This document shows positions 25,827-33,716 of a DNA stretch of 64,000 nt, one piece after another. Under the pieces are notes generated by a model, which was not told the DNA's origin, made no database searches, and worked only from the letters and a program-made list of their open reading frames with translations. Numbering within the stretch: position 1 is the stretch's first letter; every line of letters begins with the position of its first letter. Where the stretch lies: the NCBI RefSeq assembly GCF_004127215.1, contig NZ_QEWJ01000011.1:1-64000 (forward strand). Reading direction: 5' to 3'. The translations under genes were made by a program, and so were the position numbers. The DNA comes from Streptococcus oralis (GTDB taxonomy: Bacteria > Bacillota > Bacilli > Lactobacillales > Streptococcaceae).

Positions 25827-26690
25827 ATGAAAAAAGCGTTAGTGTTGAATTTCAGTTTTATCGCAATTATCCTCTCAGCTTGTTTTCTAAGTTTTGTAGT
25901 CATTTTATTAGTTTCGTTTCATAATACTTTTTCTGGACCAAATCAAAAAGATATTGAGGCGGCAGCAAGCAGAACACTGAATTTATATGGCTTTAAAGGT
26001 GAAGTAAAGGTGACGAAGTTTTCTAGATATAGATGGCCTTCTGTAGAGTATGAAATTGAATACGATTATAGTGAAGAAGTTAATGGGAGGAAAGTCACTG
26101 TTAGTGATAGTTTGATATATAATCCTAAATCTTCAAATGGTTCTCGCAAAACATATGAAGAACTAGCCTACGATGGCACTACTAAAACTATGTTACGAGA
26201 ATTCTCGGGGATAGCTGATGAATTACTTGATCAACATCCAGACAGTGTTTCCAATAAAGAAAAAGTGGAGAAGTTTTTCAAGAAATTTGAGAATCCAAAT
26301 CTAGAGTATGTAAATACCTACTGGAGTGTCGATGATCGTGCCAAAAATATAGAAGAATATTACGCTCTTTTAGAAAAGAATCGTAAAGATGGGAAACCTT
26401 TTCAAGGTTTATATGATATTCCTATTGATGAATTTCTAGAAAAAGAAATTATAAAAGGAAGTGTAAAATACAAAGACACTGTTTTAGAAGAGGGTGAAAA
26501 AGATTATTTTGATAGTGAGGGTGGACTGACAGAGTTTATCTCGAATGGGATAGATAATGCTGAGTTGCCAGATGCCTTTTATGAGGTTTCTTATTACTAT
26601 GGTGCCAAAGGATATCGTTCAGGTAGTGGTGTTTCTTTAAAGATTAAGAATCATAAACTGATAAGTTACGAAAAGAACAGAACTGGTTAG
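25827..26690 (+). CDS. hypothetical membrane-anchored extracytoplasmic protein
   Basis: 287 residues. A single hydrophobic N-terminal segment (about 7-31, with a LSAC sequence that resembles a lipobox but is embedded in a longer hydrophobic stretch) is followed by a polar domain (FSGPNQKDIEAAASRTLN, then YGFKGEVKVTKFSRYRW) exported to the outside. No domain recognised. CTAGGAG lies 11 bases before the ATG. It follows the orphan uvrB tail. Codon use is closer to the core genome than that of the GIY-YIG gene. Confidence 0.65.
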   Translation: MKKALVLNFSFIAIILSACFLSFVVILLVSFHNTFSGPNQKDIEAAASRTLNLYGFKGEVKVTKFSRYRWPSVEYEIEYDYSEEVNGRKVTVSDSLIYNPKSSNGSRKTYEELAYDGTTKTMLREFSGIADELLDQHPDSVSNKEKVEKFFKKFENPNLEYVNTYWSVDDRAKNIEEYYALLEKNRKDGKPFQGLYDIPIDEFLEKEIIKGSVKYKDTVLEEGEKDYFDSEGGLTEFISNGIDNAELPDAFYEVSYYYGAKGYRSGSGVSLKIKNHKLISYEKNRTG

Positions 26691-26790
26691 TTTTAGTTGA
26701 TAAGATTAAGCTTTTAAGCTTGTATCTCTTAAAGAGAGAACAGAGTTTTAATCTCTTTGAACAGTCGAAAAAAGAAAGAATAAGAAATAA

Positions 26791-27318
26791 ATGAAAAAGA
26801 AAGTCATGGCACAGAAAAATTCAAAAAAATACCATAAGCCAAATCAAAAAATGAGCTGGATAGATAAAGCAAAATTGTGGTTGCTACAGCATTCAAAAAT
26901 AGCTTTTCTATTAGATAGTAGTATATTTTTTCTTTCAGCTTTTGGGGTATTCTATTTGTTGTTTGGAACAAGTCTTGTTCCAAAACCCTATCAAAACTTC
27001 AATTATCTTTTCCCGCTCTTTCTGAATCTTATATTCTTAGTGAACATGCTTTATCAAGGTGCTTTTAGAGATACTTTTGATGGAATGCATACAGTACAAG
27101 ATTTTGCAGAACTATTCTTGTATCTAAATGGAGTAGTTCTGTTGTTTCACTTGTTTTTTGGATTATCGAGTCGAAACAGAAAGAGTATTCCTCCCCTGCT
27201 AACTCTAGATCACCGCTACATCTGGTTTCCTATTCTAACTTATGTGATCTTCTTCCTAGTGGCTGCATTGATTATTTTAATTTCCAAATATGTTAAAAAG
27301 AAAAGGAGTCAATCATGA
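26791..27318 (+). CDS. hypothetical membrane protein
   Basis: 175 residues. The basic N-terminus (MKKKVMAQKNSKKYHKPNQK) is followed by four hydrophobic segments (about 38-60, 70-88, 106-126, 146-168) and a lysine-rich end. No recognised family. Ribosome binding is weak (AAAGAAAG); an in-frame ATG at 26806 is an alternative start. The stop overlaps the next gene (ATGA), so the two form an operon. Confidence 0.6.
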   Translation: MKKKVMAQKNSKKYHKPNQKMSWIDKAKLWLLQHSKIAFLLDSSIFFLSAFGVFYLLFGTSLVPKPYQNFNYLFPLFLNLIFLVNMLYQGAFRDTFDGMHTVQDFAELFLYLNGVVLLFHLFFGLSSRNRKSIPPLLTLDHRYIWFPILTYVIFFLVAALIILISKYVKKKRSQS

Positions 27319-27623
27319 TAAAACATTTAACTATATTTAGGGTTATTTACCTTCTGTTCCTGGTATTCGCCCTGATTCATTTTATCTTAGGATTGTTTGG
27401 TTTAGCCTTTACACCAGGTTTGTGGAATATCTGGTTTTTTGGTCTCTGTCTAACCTTATTTATTCAGCCATGGGCTATCTTCTATAAAACGAGAATCTTT
27501 CAATGGTATCATCTGATTTTTCAAGCTCTCAGCGGCTTCTTTGCTCTCATTATCTGGTCTCTGACATTTTTCTATGGTTCCATATTCATCTATGCCGATC
27601 AATCTAGACTACAATGTGAATAA
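27315..27623 (+). CDS. hypothetical membrane protein, probably truncated by a frameshift
   Basis: 102 residues with three or four hydrophobic segments (about 7-35, 38-55, 70-98) and then a non-hydrophobic tail IYADQSRLQCE that ends abruptly. GGAG precedes the ATG, inside the end of the previous gene. A coherent reading frame one base over (27592-27741) continues with protein-like sequence, so the original product was probably about 140 residues. Function unknown. Confidence 0.6.
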   Translation: MIKHLTIFRVIYLLFLVFALIHFILGLFGLAFTPGLWNIWFFGLCLTLFIQPWAIFYKTRIFQWYHLIFQALSGFFALIIWSLTFFYGSIFIYADQSRLQCE

Positions 27624-27741
27624 GGAAAAAAATGAAATCAGAATCATCAGAGGATTTTTGCTCCATGAAATTCATGAATATCACGACTTAGTGAATCCTT
27701 TGATTATGAAGTCTGAAGTTAAGTATGTAGAAAAAGATTAA
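27592..27741 (+). pseudogene. likely C-terminal continuation of the preceding gene in the +1 frame
   Basis: 49 codons from MPINLDYNVNKEKNEIRI through GFLLHEIHEYHDLVNPLIM to VKYVEKD. Charged, well-formed coding-like sequence with no ribosome binding site of its own, overlapping the end of the 102-aa frame by 32 bases. A single indel between about 27560 and 27600 would fuse the two. Confidence 0.45.
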
Positions 27742-27760
27742 ATATTAGAAAGTAAGTATT

Positions 27761-28228
27761 ATGTCTCGAGCACAATTAACCATTTTAACCAATATTTGTC
27801 TGATTGAAGACATTGAAACCAAGCGTGTAGTCATGCAATATCGCTCTCCCGAAAACAATCGCTGGTCTGGCTATGCCTTTCCAGGAGGACATGTTGAGAA
27901 TGGCGAGTCCTTTGCCGAGTCTGTCATTCGTGAGATTTATGAAGAAACAGGTCTAACGATTCAGAATCCACAACTAGTCGGCATTAAAAACTGGCCCTTA
28001 GATACAGGTGGGCGCTACATCGTTGTTTGTTATAAGGCGACAGAGTTTACTGGGAATCTCCAATCCTCAGAGGAAGGAGAAGTATCTTGGGTGAAAAAAG
28101 ACCAGATTCCAAACTTGGATCTGGCCTATGATATGTTGCCTCTGATGGAAATGATGGAAGCACCTGACAAGTCGGAATTTTTCTACCGTCATCGTAAAGA
28201 GGACGGATGGGAAAAGGAAACCTTCTAG
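27761..28228 (+). CDS. Nudix hydrolase (MutT-like, 8-oxo-dGTP diphosphatase type)
   Basis: 155 residues, family length. The Nudix box GHVENGESFAESVIREIYEETGL is complete as G-x5-E-x7-REUxEExGU (about residues 44-66), so it should hydrolyse a nucleoside diphosphate linked to another moiety. The pneumococcal homologue is usually annotated as 8-oxo-dGTP phosphatase (MutX-like). Weak ribosome binding site (AGAAAGTAAG). It converges on niaR, overlapping it by four bases. Confidence 0.85.
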   Translation: MSRAQLTILTNICLIEDIETKRVVMQYRSPENNRWSGYAFPGGHVENGESFAESVIREIYEETGLTIQNPQLVGIKNWPLDTGGRYIVVCYKATEFTGNLQSSEEGEVSWVKKDQIPNLDLAYDMLPLMEMMEAPDKSEFFYRHRKEDGWEKETF

Positions 28229-28740
28229 TCCTTTACCAAATAACCTAGCTGATCCAAGGCCTGCTCGATATAGAGAAGGTCTTGTTGTGTTTCTGCTTCG
28301 ACAAGGTGGTAATGGATGCCGTCTGTCAATTCAGAAAGGGGTCTAAAGTCAGACTTCTCGACTTGCTCTAGAAAATGCTGAACATCTCGGCGACAGGTGA
28401 GTTTGAGCAGGGTTTCAATTTCTCCATAAACTGGATGGTCAATCAAAGTATTCTGTACACGTCCGCCATTATCTACAATGGCTAGGAGTTCCTGCCCAAT
28501 TTCTTCCATCTCATGTTTGACCTTGAAAAGTTTGTGAACGTAAGGACTGGCATCATTTTCTTTGTAGATATAACCGCGATTAGTGGATAGGATAGGAGCT
28601 CCATCTGCTCGGAGAATAGCGATGTCCTGTACAATGACTTGGCGCGTAACATGAAAGTGTTCGGCCAAGGTCTGACCATTGAGAGCTTTTGGCGCCTCTT
28701 TTAACAGTTTGAGAAGAGCTTGTTTGCGATCCTTTGTCAT
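28225..28740 (-). CDS. niaR: niacin-responsive transcriptional repressor NiaR
   Basis: 171 residues. N-terminal winged helix-turn-helix (about 5-60, LNGQTLAEHFHVTRQVIVQD) and C-terminal 3H domain with its three conserved histidine regions (YVHKLF, LIDHPVYGE, GIHYHLVEAE), which binds a metal and nicotinic acid. It represses niacin uptake and salvage genes. The upstream neighbour is the niacin transporter subunit NiaX in the same operon, so it should autoregulate from the operator near 29301. Confidence 0.9.
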   Translation of the reverse strand: MTKDRKQALLKLLKEAPKALNGQTLAEHFHVTRQVIVQDIAILRADGAPILSTNRGYIYKENDASPYVHKLFKVKHEMEEIGQELLAIVDNGGRVQNTLIDHPVYGEIETLLKLTCRRDVQHFLEQVEKSDFRPLSELTDGIHYHLVEAETQQDLLYIEQALDQLGYLVKD

Positions 28741-28751
28741 AGTTTTTCCTT

Positions 28752-29279
28752 TTAGCGACGTTTTCGAAGCACTTTATAGACAGCTAGTGCTAATGTATAG
28801 TCTACCATACTATGGACGATTGTTCCAAAACCAACTAGGACAAAGAGAACATAAAACATATTTTCAACATTTGTCCCTGAAGTAGCATAGAAGATAATAC
28901 AAGCTACCACTTCAGCGATAGCATGAACAACACCCAAAACAAAGTTAAAAATCCAAGATGCCTTTGGTTTATCCAATGTTTCAGGGAATTTCTTTAAGTA
29001 CAAAGCTCCCAAAATACCAAAAACGATGTGAGAGAAAGCACGGAGTACAATAACAGGCGGATAACCTGCCATCAGGAAGCCGAGACTAGATGCAATAATC
29101 ACAAAACCAGCCATCAAAGGCGAAAGAAACATGGCGATAAAGATGGCAATATGACTTCCCAAGGTGTAAGAAGCGGGTGGGATGACGATTTTAAAAGGCA
29201 TAATGATTGGAATCAAAATCGCGATTGCAGTGAGTAGGGCAGTCATGGTCATAAACTGCGTTTTTTTCCGTATATCCAT
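28752..29279 (-). CDS. niaX: niacin ECF transporter S component NiaX
   Basis: 175 residues with five or six membrane segments. It begins MDIRKKTQFMTMTALLTAIA and has the S-component pattern SYTLGSHIAIFIAMFLSP and GYPPVIVLRAFSHIVFG. It binds niacin and uses the shared ECF energising module encoded elsewhere. The start at 29279 is set by GGAGG six bases upstream; the ATG at 29291 lies in front of that site. NiaX with NiaR is a conserved streptococcal pair. Confidence 0.87.
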   Translation of the reverse strand: MDIRKKTQFMTMTALLTAIAILIPIIMPFKIVIPPASYTLGSHIAIFIAMFLSPLMAGFVIIASSLGFLMAGYPPVIVLRAFSHIVFGILGALYLKKFPETLDKPKASWIFNFVLGVVHAIAEVVACIIFYATSGTNVENMFYVLFVLVGFGTIVHSMVDYTLALAVYKVLRKRR

Positions 29280-29300
29280 AAGAACCTCCATTTATCTGTA

Positions 29301-29314
29301 TATACACAAGTATA
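29301..29314 (-). promoter_or_regulatory. candidate NiaR operator
   Basis: TATAC-N4-GTATA palindrome at the -10/start region of a minus-strand promoter (TTGACT near 29340, 17 bases, TACTAT near 29312-29317). Its location over the start site of niaX-niaR fits repression by NiaR. I do not recall the exact NiaR consensus. Confidence 0.45.
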
Positions 29315-29413
29315 GTACAATAAATCACCAATCAAGTCAAGAAGCTTTATTGATTTTTCAGGAAAATTTGGTTAAAATATGGTAAAGAATTTTTTGTTTT
29401 AGGAGAAAATGTG

Positions 29414-29773
29414 ATGATACTTGTTGTTTACCTCGTTGTGGTAATCGTGATGATGTCAAAACTGAAAAAAGAAGGGAAAGTTGTTTCAGGTTGGACTCGT
29501 TTCATAGTGTATAGTTTATTGGTCCTTTCACTAATCTCTCTATTAGCAGGTACCCTGGCTCTTTCACTTTTGGACCATCCCTTATTAGGTATTTTCTTGA
29601 TGGCTGCTATACTAAAAATTTCCTATTTCGTCAGATTGGTGATTGCATTTGGTTTGATTTTTCTATCACTAACCCTATATTTGGATAGCCAGAAAAGCCA
29701 GCAACCTACCCCTCTTTCGTATCATCTCCTGCGCTTTGGCTTTCATATTCTATTGATGTTTCTCATGTTTTAA
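29414..29773 (+). CDS. hypothetical membrane protein
   Basis: 119 residues with four hydrophobic segments (about 2-14, 29-52, 57-75, 80-97) and no recognised domain. AGGAG lies eight bases before ATG 29414; a GTG at 29411 is also possible. It has its own region of T-rich promoter-like DNA (TTGATT near 29351, TAAAATATGG) and a good terminator, so it appears to be a separate gene. Confidence 0.6.
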   Translation: MILVVYLVVVIVMMSKLKKEGKVVSGWTRFIVYSLLVLSLISLLAGTLALSLLDHPLLGIFLMAAILKISYFVRLVIAFGLIFLSLTLYLDSQKSQQPTPLSYHLLRFGFHILLMFLMF

Positions 29774-29779
29774 ATGCTT

Positions 29780-29817
29780 AACTCCACCTTCAGGATGAAA
29801 GTGGAGTTGTTTTTTTA
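29780..29817. terminator. intrinsic terminator, probably bidirectional
   Basis: AACTCCAC and GTGGAGTT with an inner TTCA/TGAA pairing, followed by T8. Sits between convergent genes. Confidence 0.85.
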
Positions 29818-30378
29818 TTTCTTCAAGGTTTCGAGACGTGGGACAATTGCTACTGTTAGAACGGCAGAAATGACAAGCTCGGCAATTGAGTTTGTAGAAA
29901 TAACGGTTGCCAGGAGTTTTTGGATATTGCCATCGAAGACATTTCCAAAAAGGAAGAAGATTCCCCCAAGTACAAAGACTGTATTTGTAAGTGAACCGAG
30001 AGCTCCGGCAATGATGAGACCCGTTCTATTCTTTAATAATCTATAAACCAAGTAAGGTGTCAGACCAATCAAAATGCGAGGTACAATAGCTATAATCGCT
30101 GAATAGATATTTCCGTTTGGTACAAAAGGTGAGAATAGGTAGCTGGTTGGAAGGATTGTAATCGTGTTAACCGTCAAGCTAAGTAATCCCATCAAGAAAC
30201 CAAGTGTAATACCAACTCGTGGACCGTAAATAATACTTGCAATAATGACAGGAATATGCACGATAGTTGGTTTGATTGGGAATGGGAATAGATTAAATAA
30301 GAGAGAGCTCAGAAAGTGAATGACTAACATGGTCGCAAAAAAGATAGCAATCGGAGCAATATTAGAGCGTTTTTTCAT
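29815..30378 (-). CDS. ECF transporter S component, probably for a CoA precursor (PanT-like)
   Basis: 187 residues, about five membrane segments, with the S-component features MKKRSNIAPIAIFFATMLV and PFPIKPTIVHIPVIIASIIYGPRVG. It is the last gene of a minus-strand operon with coaB and coaC and overlaps coaC by 17 bases. Because those enzymes use phosphopantothenate, a pantothenate-related substrate is a reasonable inference, but the sequence does not prove it. Confidence 0.75.
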   Translation of the reverse strand: MKKRSNIAPIAIFFATMLVIHFLSSLLFNLFPFPIKPTIVHIPVIIASIIYGPRVGITLGFLMGLLSLTVNTITILPTSYLFSPFVPNGNIYSAIIAIVPRILIGLTPYLVYRLLKNRTGLIIAGALGSLTNTVFVLGGIFFLFGNVFDGNIQKLLATVISTNSIAELVISAVLTVAIVPRLETLKK

Positions 30379-30913
30379 TGAGTGTTTCCTTTATTCTTTC
30401 TAAAATAATATCCAGGTCTGCCAAAGCTCCCCTTCCGTGGTCTCCACAAGCTAGCAGGGATTCTTTAGGAGCAATCAGCTGATAACCGTAGTTTTCTAAT
30501 GTTTTCAGATTAGTCTGAGTTGCCGGATGGTCATACATCTTTGTATTCATAGCTGGTGCGACTAACTTTTTGACGTGGTCTGGCAAGGCAAGAGCCGTAC
30601 TGGTAACCATGTTATCCGCAAATCCATGGGCTAGTTTGGCAATAGTGTTAGCAGTTGCAGGGGCAACGATAAAAAGGTCGGTTTCTTTCCCTCTTTCGAT
30701 ATGATTGACTTGATCAGGATAGGGTTCCTGCATGACATCAAGGTGGACTGGATTCTGTGAGAGTACCTGTAGTGTCAAAGGCTGGATAAACTCTCTTGCC
30801 GCCTCGGTCATTAAGACAGTGACATCATGGCCTTGTTTTTTTAAAGAACTGACTAAATCAGCTGCTTTATAGGAGGCGATGGAACCTGTCACTGCGATCA
30901 GAATGTTTGCCAT
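30362..30913 (-). CDS. coaC: phosphopantothenoylcysteine decarboxylase
   Basis: 183-residue FMN flavoprotein of CoA synthesis that decarboxylates 4'-phosphopantothenoylcysteine. It starts MANILIAVTGSIASYKAADL, the FMN-binding loop of this family, and has the substrate-clamp PAMNTKMYDHPA and the active-site histidine region. AAAGGAA lies eight bases before ATG. In streptococci coaB and coaC are separate genes as here rather than one fused protein. Confidence 0.93.
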   Translation of the reverse strand: MANILIAVTGSIASYKAADLVSSLKKQGHDVTVLMTEAAREFIQPLTLQVLSQNPVHLDVMQEPYPDQVNHIERGKETDLFIVAPATANTIAKLAHGFADNMVTSTALALPDHVKKLVAPAMNTKMYDHPATQTNLKTLENYGYQLIAPKESLLACGDHGRGALADLDIILERIKETLNEKTL

Positions 30914-30924
30914 GGCTTTCCTTT

Positions 30925-31614
30925 CTATGAATCGTATGTATGAATTTTCTCAAGGAGGAGGTTCGCAATTTCCTCTTTAGTTTGGACAGTTTGAAGCTGA
31001 TCTTTCTCAACAAAGATAGCTCGGTGCTGGTTTGCTGAGATTTGAGTAAGGTCATTTGCTATGATTAAGTCTGCCTGATTTTTGATAAGACTCTGTCTAG
31101 CTACCTCAATAAGATGATCTTCAGTAACATCAACCAATAGTTTGAAACCAATCAGATGAATAGCAGGATTCCACTCTTTGACTAGAGAGATAATCTTGGG
31201 TGTTTTTTTAAGGAACAAAACCTGAACCTCATCATTTGAGGAAATCTTAGTTTGATGATTCTGCTTGCTTAAAAAGTCTTCTAAATTAGAGCTATCCTGA
31301 ACTTCCTCCAACCCTGTCATATAAACAGGACTGTAGTCGGATACAGCCATAGAATGAATCAAGACCTGATAATCTTGAACACGCTCTTTCATCTCTAAAA
31401 GGAGATCATTCGTGTTTTTGATTTCTAGAATGGTTAGATGGGGATGAGGTTCTGGTTTAAGAGCATTACGAGTAGTAATCAGACAAACCTCATGACCAGC
31501 AGCAAGCAGGGTTTCGGTGATGATTTTCCCCAAGCGACCTGTAGAATGGTTCGTGATAGAGCGGACACTATCGATGGCTTCACTGGTACCGCCAGACGTA
31601 ACTAAAATTTTCAT
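30925..31614 (-). CDS. coaB: phosphopantothenate-cysteine ligase
   Basis: Joins cysteine to phosphopantothenate using CTP (or ATP) in CoA synthesis. About 229 residues, with the signature MKILVTSGGTSEAIDSVRSI and NHSTGRLG (family nucleotide-binding segment). The start at 31614 is chosen because a -10 box ends seven bases upstream, leaving no room for a Shine-Dalgarno; I predict a leaderless mRNA. First gene of the coaB-coaC-ECF operon. Confidence 0.92.
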   Translation of the reverse strand: MKILVTSGGTSEAIDSVRSITNHSTGRLGKIITETLLAAGHEVCLITTRNALKPEPHPHLTILEIKNTNDLLLEMKERVQDYQVLIHSMAVSDYSPVYMTGLEEVQDSSNLEDFLSKQNHQTKISSNDEVQVLFLKKTPKIISLVKEWNPAIHLIGFKLLVDVTEDHLIEVARQSLIKNQADLIIANDLTQISANQHRAIFVEKDQLQTVQTKEEIANLLLEKIHTYDS

Positions 31615-31620
31615 AGGACT

Positions 31621-31649
31621 ATTGTACACAAAAATAAACGGTAAGTAAA
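31621..31649 (-). promoter_or_regulatory. coaB promoter, predicted leaderless
   Basis: Minus strand: TTTACT (31649-31644), 17 bases, TACAAT (31626-31621), six bases, then ATG at 31614. Confidence 0.6.
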
Positions 31650-31754
31650 ATGAAAGCGATAAATTTTTGGGAAAACGGAGATTTATTATAGTTTCAAACT
31701 ATAAAGCCATATAAAATTTAAGAAAAGGCTCTAAAAACCTCAAAAAATTGCAAT

Positions 31755-31767
31755 ATTTACGAACATT
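31755..31767 (+). promoter_or_regulatory. PurR box (PurBox) upstream of fhs
   Basis: ATTTACGAACATT matches the lactic-acid-bacterial PurBox consensus AWWWCCGAACWWT at 12 of 13 positions. It lies about 38 bases upstream of the fhs -10 box, plausible for PurR activation. Confidence 0.5.
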
Positions 31768-31801
31768 AGCAAGCTTAATGGGTGTTAAAAATCTTATTTT
31801 G

Positions 31802-31810
31802 TGTTATAAT
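31802..31810 (+). promoter_or_regulatory. extended -10 promoter of fhs
   Basis: TGTTATAAT, 34 bases before the ATG. Confidence 0.65.
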
Positions 31811-31843
31811 GAATTATCACATTAGAGGTTAGAGGAGTTTGCT

Positions 31844-33514
31844 ATGAAAACAGATATTGAAATCGCACAGAGTATTGAGTTGAAGCCAATCGTGGATGTT
31901 GTAGAGAAACTTGGTATTTCTTACGATGATTTGGAGTTGTACGGAAAGTACAAGGCTAAGCTCAGTTTTGATAAAATTCGTGCAGTTGAGAACAATCCAA
32001 TTGGCAAATTGATCTTGGTGACTGCCATCAACCCAACACCTGCAGGTGAAGGGAAGTCAACCATTACCATTGGTCTTGCTGATGCCTTGAATAAGATTGG
32101 TAAGAAAACCATGATTGCTATCCGCGAACCATCTCTTGGTCCAGTAATGGGAATCAAAGGTGGTGCAGCCGGTGGTGGTTATGCTCAAGTTCTACCAATG
32201 GAAGATATCAACCTCCACTTTACTGGAGATATGCATGCCATTACAACTGCCAACAATGCTCTTTCTGCTTTGATTGACAACCACTTACACCAAGGAAATG
32301 AGCTGGGAATTGACCAACGTCGTATCCTCTGGAAACGTGTTGTGGACTTGAACGACCGAGCTCTTCGTCATGTGACCGTTGGACTTGGTGGCCCTCTAAA
32401 TGGTATTCCACGTGAGGATGGTTTCGATATTACCGTTGCTTCTGAAATTATGGCCATTCTTTGCTTGGCGACGGATATTGAAGATTTGAAACGTCGTTTG
32501 GCGAATATCGTTATCGGTTATCGCTATGACCGTACCCCTGTTTCAGTAGGTGATTTGCAGGTTGAAGGTGCTTTAGCATTGATCTTGAAGGATGCTATTA
32601 AGCCGAACCTGGTTCAGACAATTTACGGAACACCTGCCTTTGTACATGGTGGTCCATTTGCCAATATTGCTCATGGATGTAACTCTGTTTTGGCGACAAG
32701 CACAGCCCTTCGCTTGGCCGATTATACTGTTACTGAAGCTGGTTTTGGTGCAGACCTCGGTGCCGAGAAATTCCTTGATATCAAGACACCAAACTTACCA
32801 ACTTCTCCAGATGCAGTAGTTATTGTCGCAACCCTTCGTGCCCTTAAGATGAATGGTGGCGTTGCAAAAGATGCTTTGACAGAGGAAAATGTAGAAGCAG
32901 TTCGTGCAGGTTTTGCCAACTTGAAACGCCATGTTGAAAACATCCGTAAGTTTGGTATTCCTGCAGTTGTCGCGATTAACGAATTTGTCTCTGATACAGA
33001 AGCTGAAATCGCAGCCTTGAAAGAACTCTGTGCTTCAATTGATGTGCCAGTTGAACTAGCAAGTGTCTGGGCTGATGGCGCGGAAGGTGGAGTAGCTCTT
33101 GCTGAAACGGTTGTTAAGACTATCGCAGAAAATCCAGCTAACTACACACGTCTTTATGACAACGACCTTTCTGTCCAAGAAAAGATTGAAAAGATTGTTA
33201 CAGAGATCTACCGTGGTAGCAAAGTGAACTTTGAAAAGAAAGCCCAAACGCAAATCGTCCAAATCGTTCAGAATGGTTGGGACAAATTGCCAATCTGTAT
33301 GGCTAAAACTCAATATAGTTTCTCAGACAATCCAAATGCACTTGGAGCCCCAGAAAACTTTGAAATTACCATTCGTGAATTGGTACCAAAATTGGGGGCG
33401 GGCTTCATCGTTGCCTTAACTGGTGATGTCATGACCATGCCAGGACTTCCAAAACGACCAGCGGCTCTCAATATGGACGTTGAAAGCGACGGAACTGTTC
33501 TAGGATTGTTCTAA
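31844..33514 (+). CDS. fhs: formate-tetrahydrofolate ligase
   Basis: Makes 10-formyltetrahydrofolate from formate, THF and ATP, feeding purine and formyl-Met synthesis. 556 residues, family length. The P-loop [14 protein letters not shown] is at about residues 65-78, with [21 protein letters not shown] compressed here as [17 protein letters not shown], and the C-terminal [19 protein letters not shown] lies eight bases before the ATG. A possible PurR box lies upstream. Confidence 0.96.
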   Translation: MKTDIEIAQSIELKPIVDVVEKLGISYDDLELYGKYKAKLSFDKIRAVENNPIGKLILVTAINPTPAGEGKSTITIGLADALNKIGKKTMIAIREPSLGPVMGIKGGAAGGGYAQVLPMEDINLHFTGDMHAITTANNALSALIDNHLHQGNELGIDQRRILWKRVVDLNDRALRHVTVGLGGPLNGIPREDGFDITVASEIMAILCLATDIEDLKRRLANIVIGYRYDRTPVSVGDLQVEGALALILKDAIKPNLVQTIYGTPAFVHGGPFANIAHGCNSVLATSTALRLADYTVTEAGFGADLGAEKFLDIKTPNLPTSPDAVVIVATLRALKMNGGVAKDALTEENVEAVRAGFANLKRHVENIRKFGIPAVVAINEFVSDTEAEIAALKELCASIDVPVELASVWADGAEGGVALAETVVKTIAENPANYTRLYDNDLSVQEKIEKIVTEIYRGSKVNFEKKAQTQIVQIVQNGWDKLPICMAKTQYSFSDNPNALGAPENFEITIRELVPKLGAGFIVALTGDVMTMPGLPKRPAALNMDVESDGTVLGLF

Positions 33515-33529
33515 AATTTAGATGATATT

Positions 33530-33564
33530 AAAAGAGTTTGGAAATGCTATCCAAGCTCTTTTTC
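33530..33564 (+). terminator. fhs terminator
   Basis: AAGAGTTTGGA pairs with TCCAAGCTCTT (one G-U) across AATGCTA, then T4. Confidence 0.8.
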
Positions 33565-33674
33565 ATGTTAGAAGATAACCTCAACTTTATTTGAGAAAGA
33601 CATGTTTTGTAAGCTATGGTGAAAAATTTGCTTGTCAAAGTGTTCTCCGTAAAGTTTCTATTTTCCCTGATTTC

Positions 33675-33683
33675 TGATATAAT
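33675..33683 (+). promoter_or_regulatory. extended -10 promoter of pcrA
   Basis: TGATATAAT, 33 bases before the ATG at 33717. Confidence 0.65.
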
Positions 33684-33716
33684 AGAAACATTGACTTCAA
33701 GAGTAAGGAAGAGAAA

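Noticed and set aside
25827-25890. lipoprotein signal in the 287-aa protein
   Set aside because: LSAC looks like a lipobox, but it is followed by another hydrophobic stretch, so a membrane anchor is more likely.
26700-26730. AAGCTT palindromes as a terminator after the 287-aa gene
   Set aside because: AAGCTTTTAAGCTT pairs, but leaves a two-base loop and lacks a U-run; too weak to call.
27631-27690. 19-codon ORF starting at 27631
   Set aside because: It is out of frame with the more coherent 27592-27741 frame, has a weak ribosome binding site and no recognisable feature.
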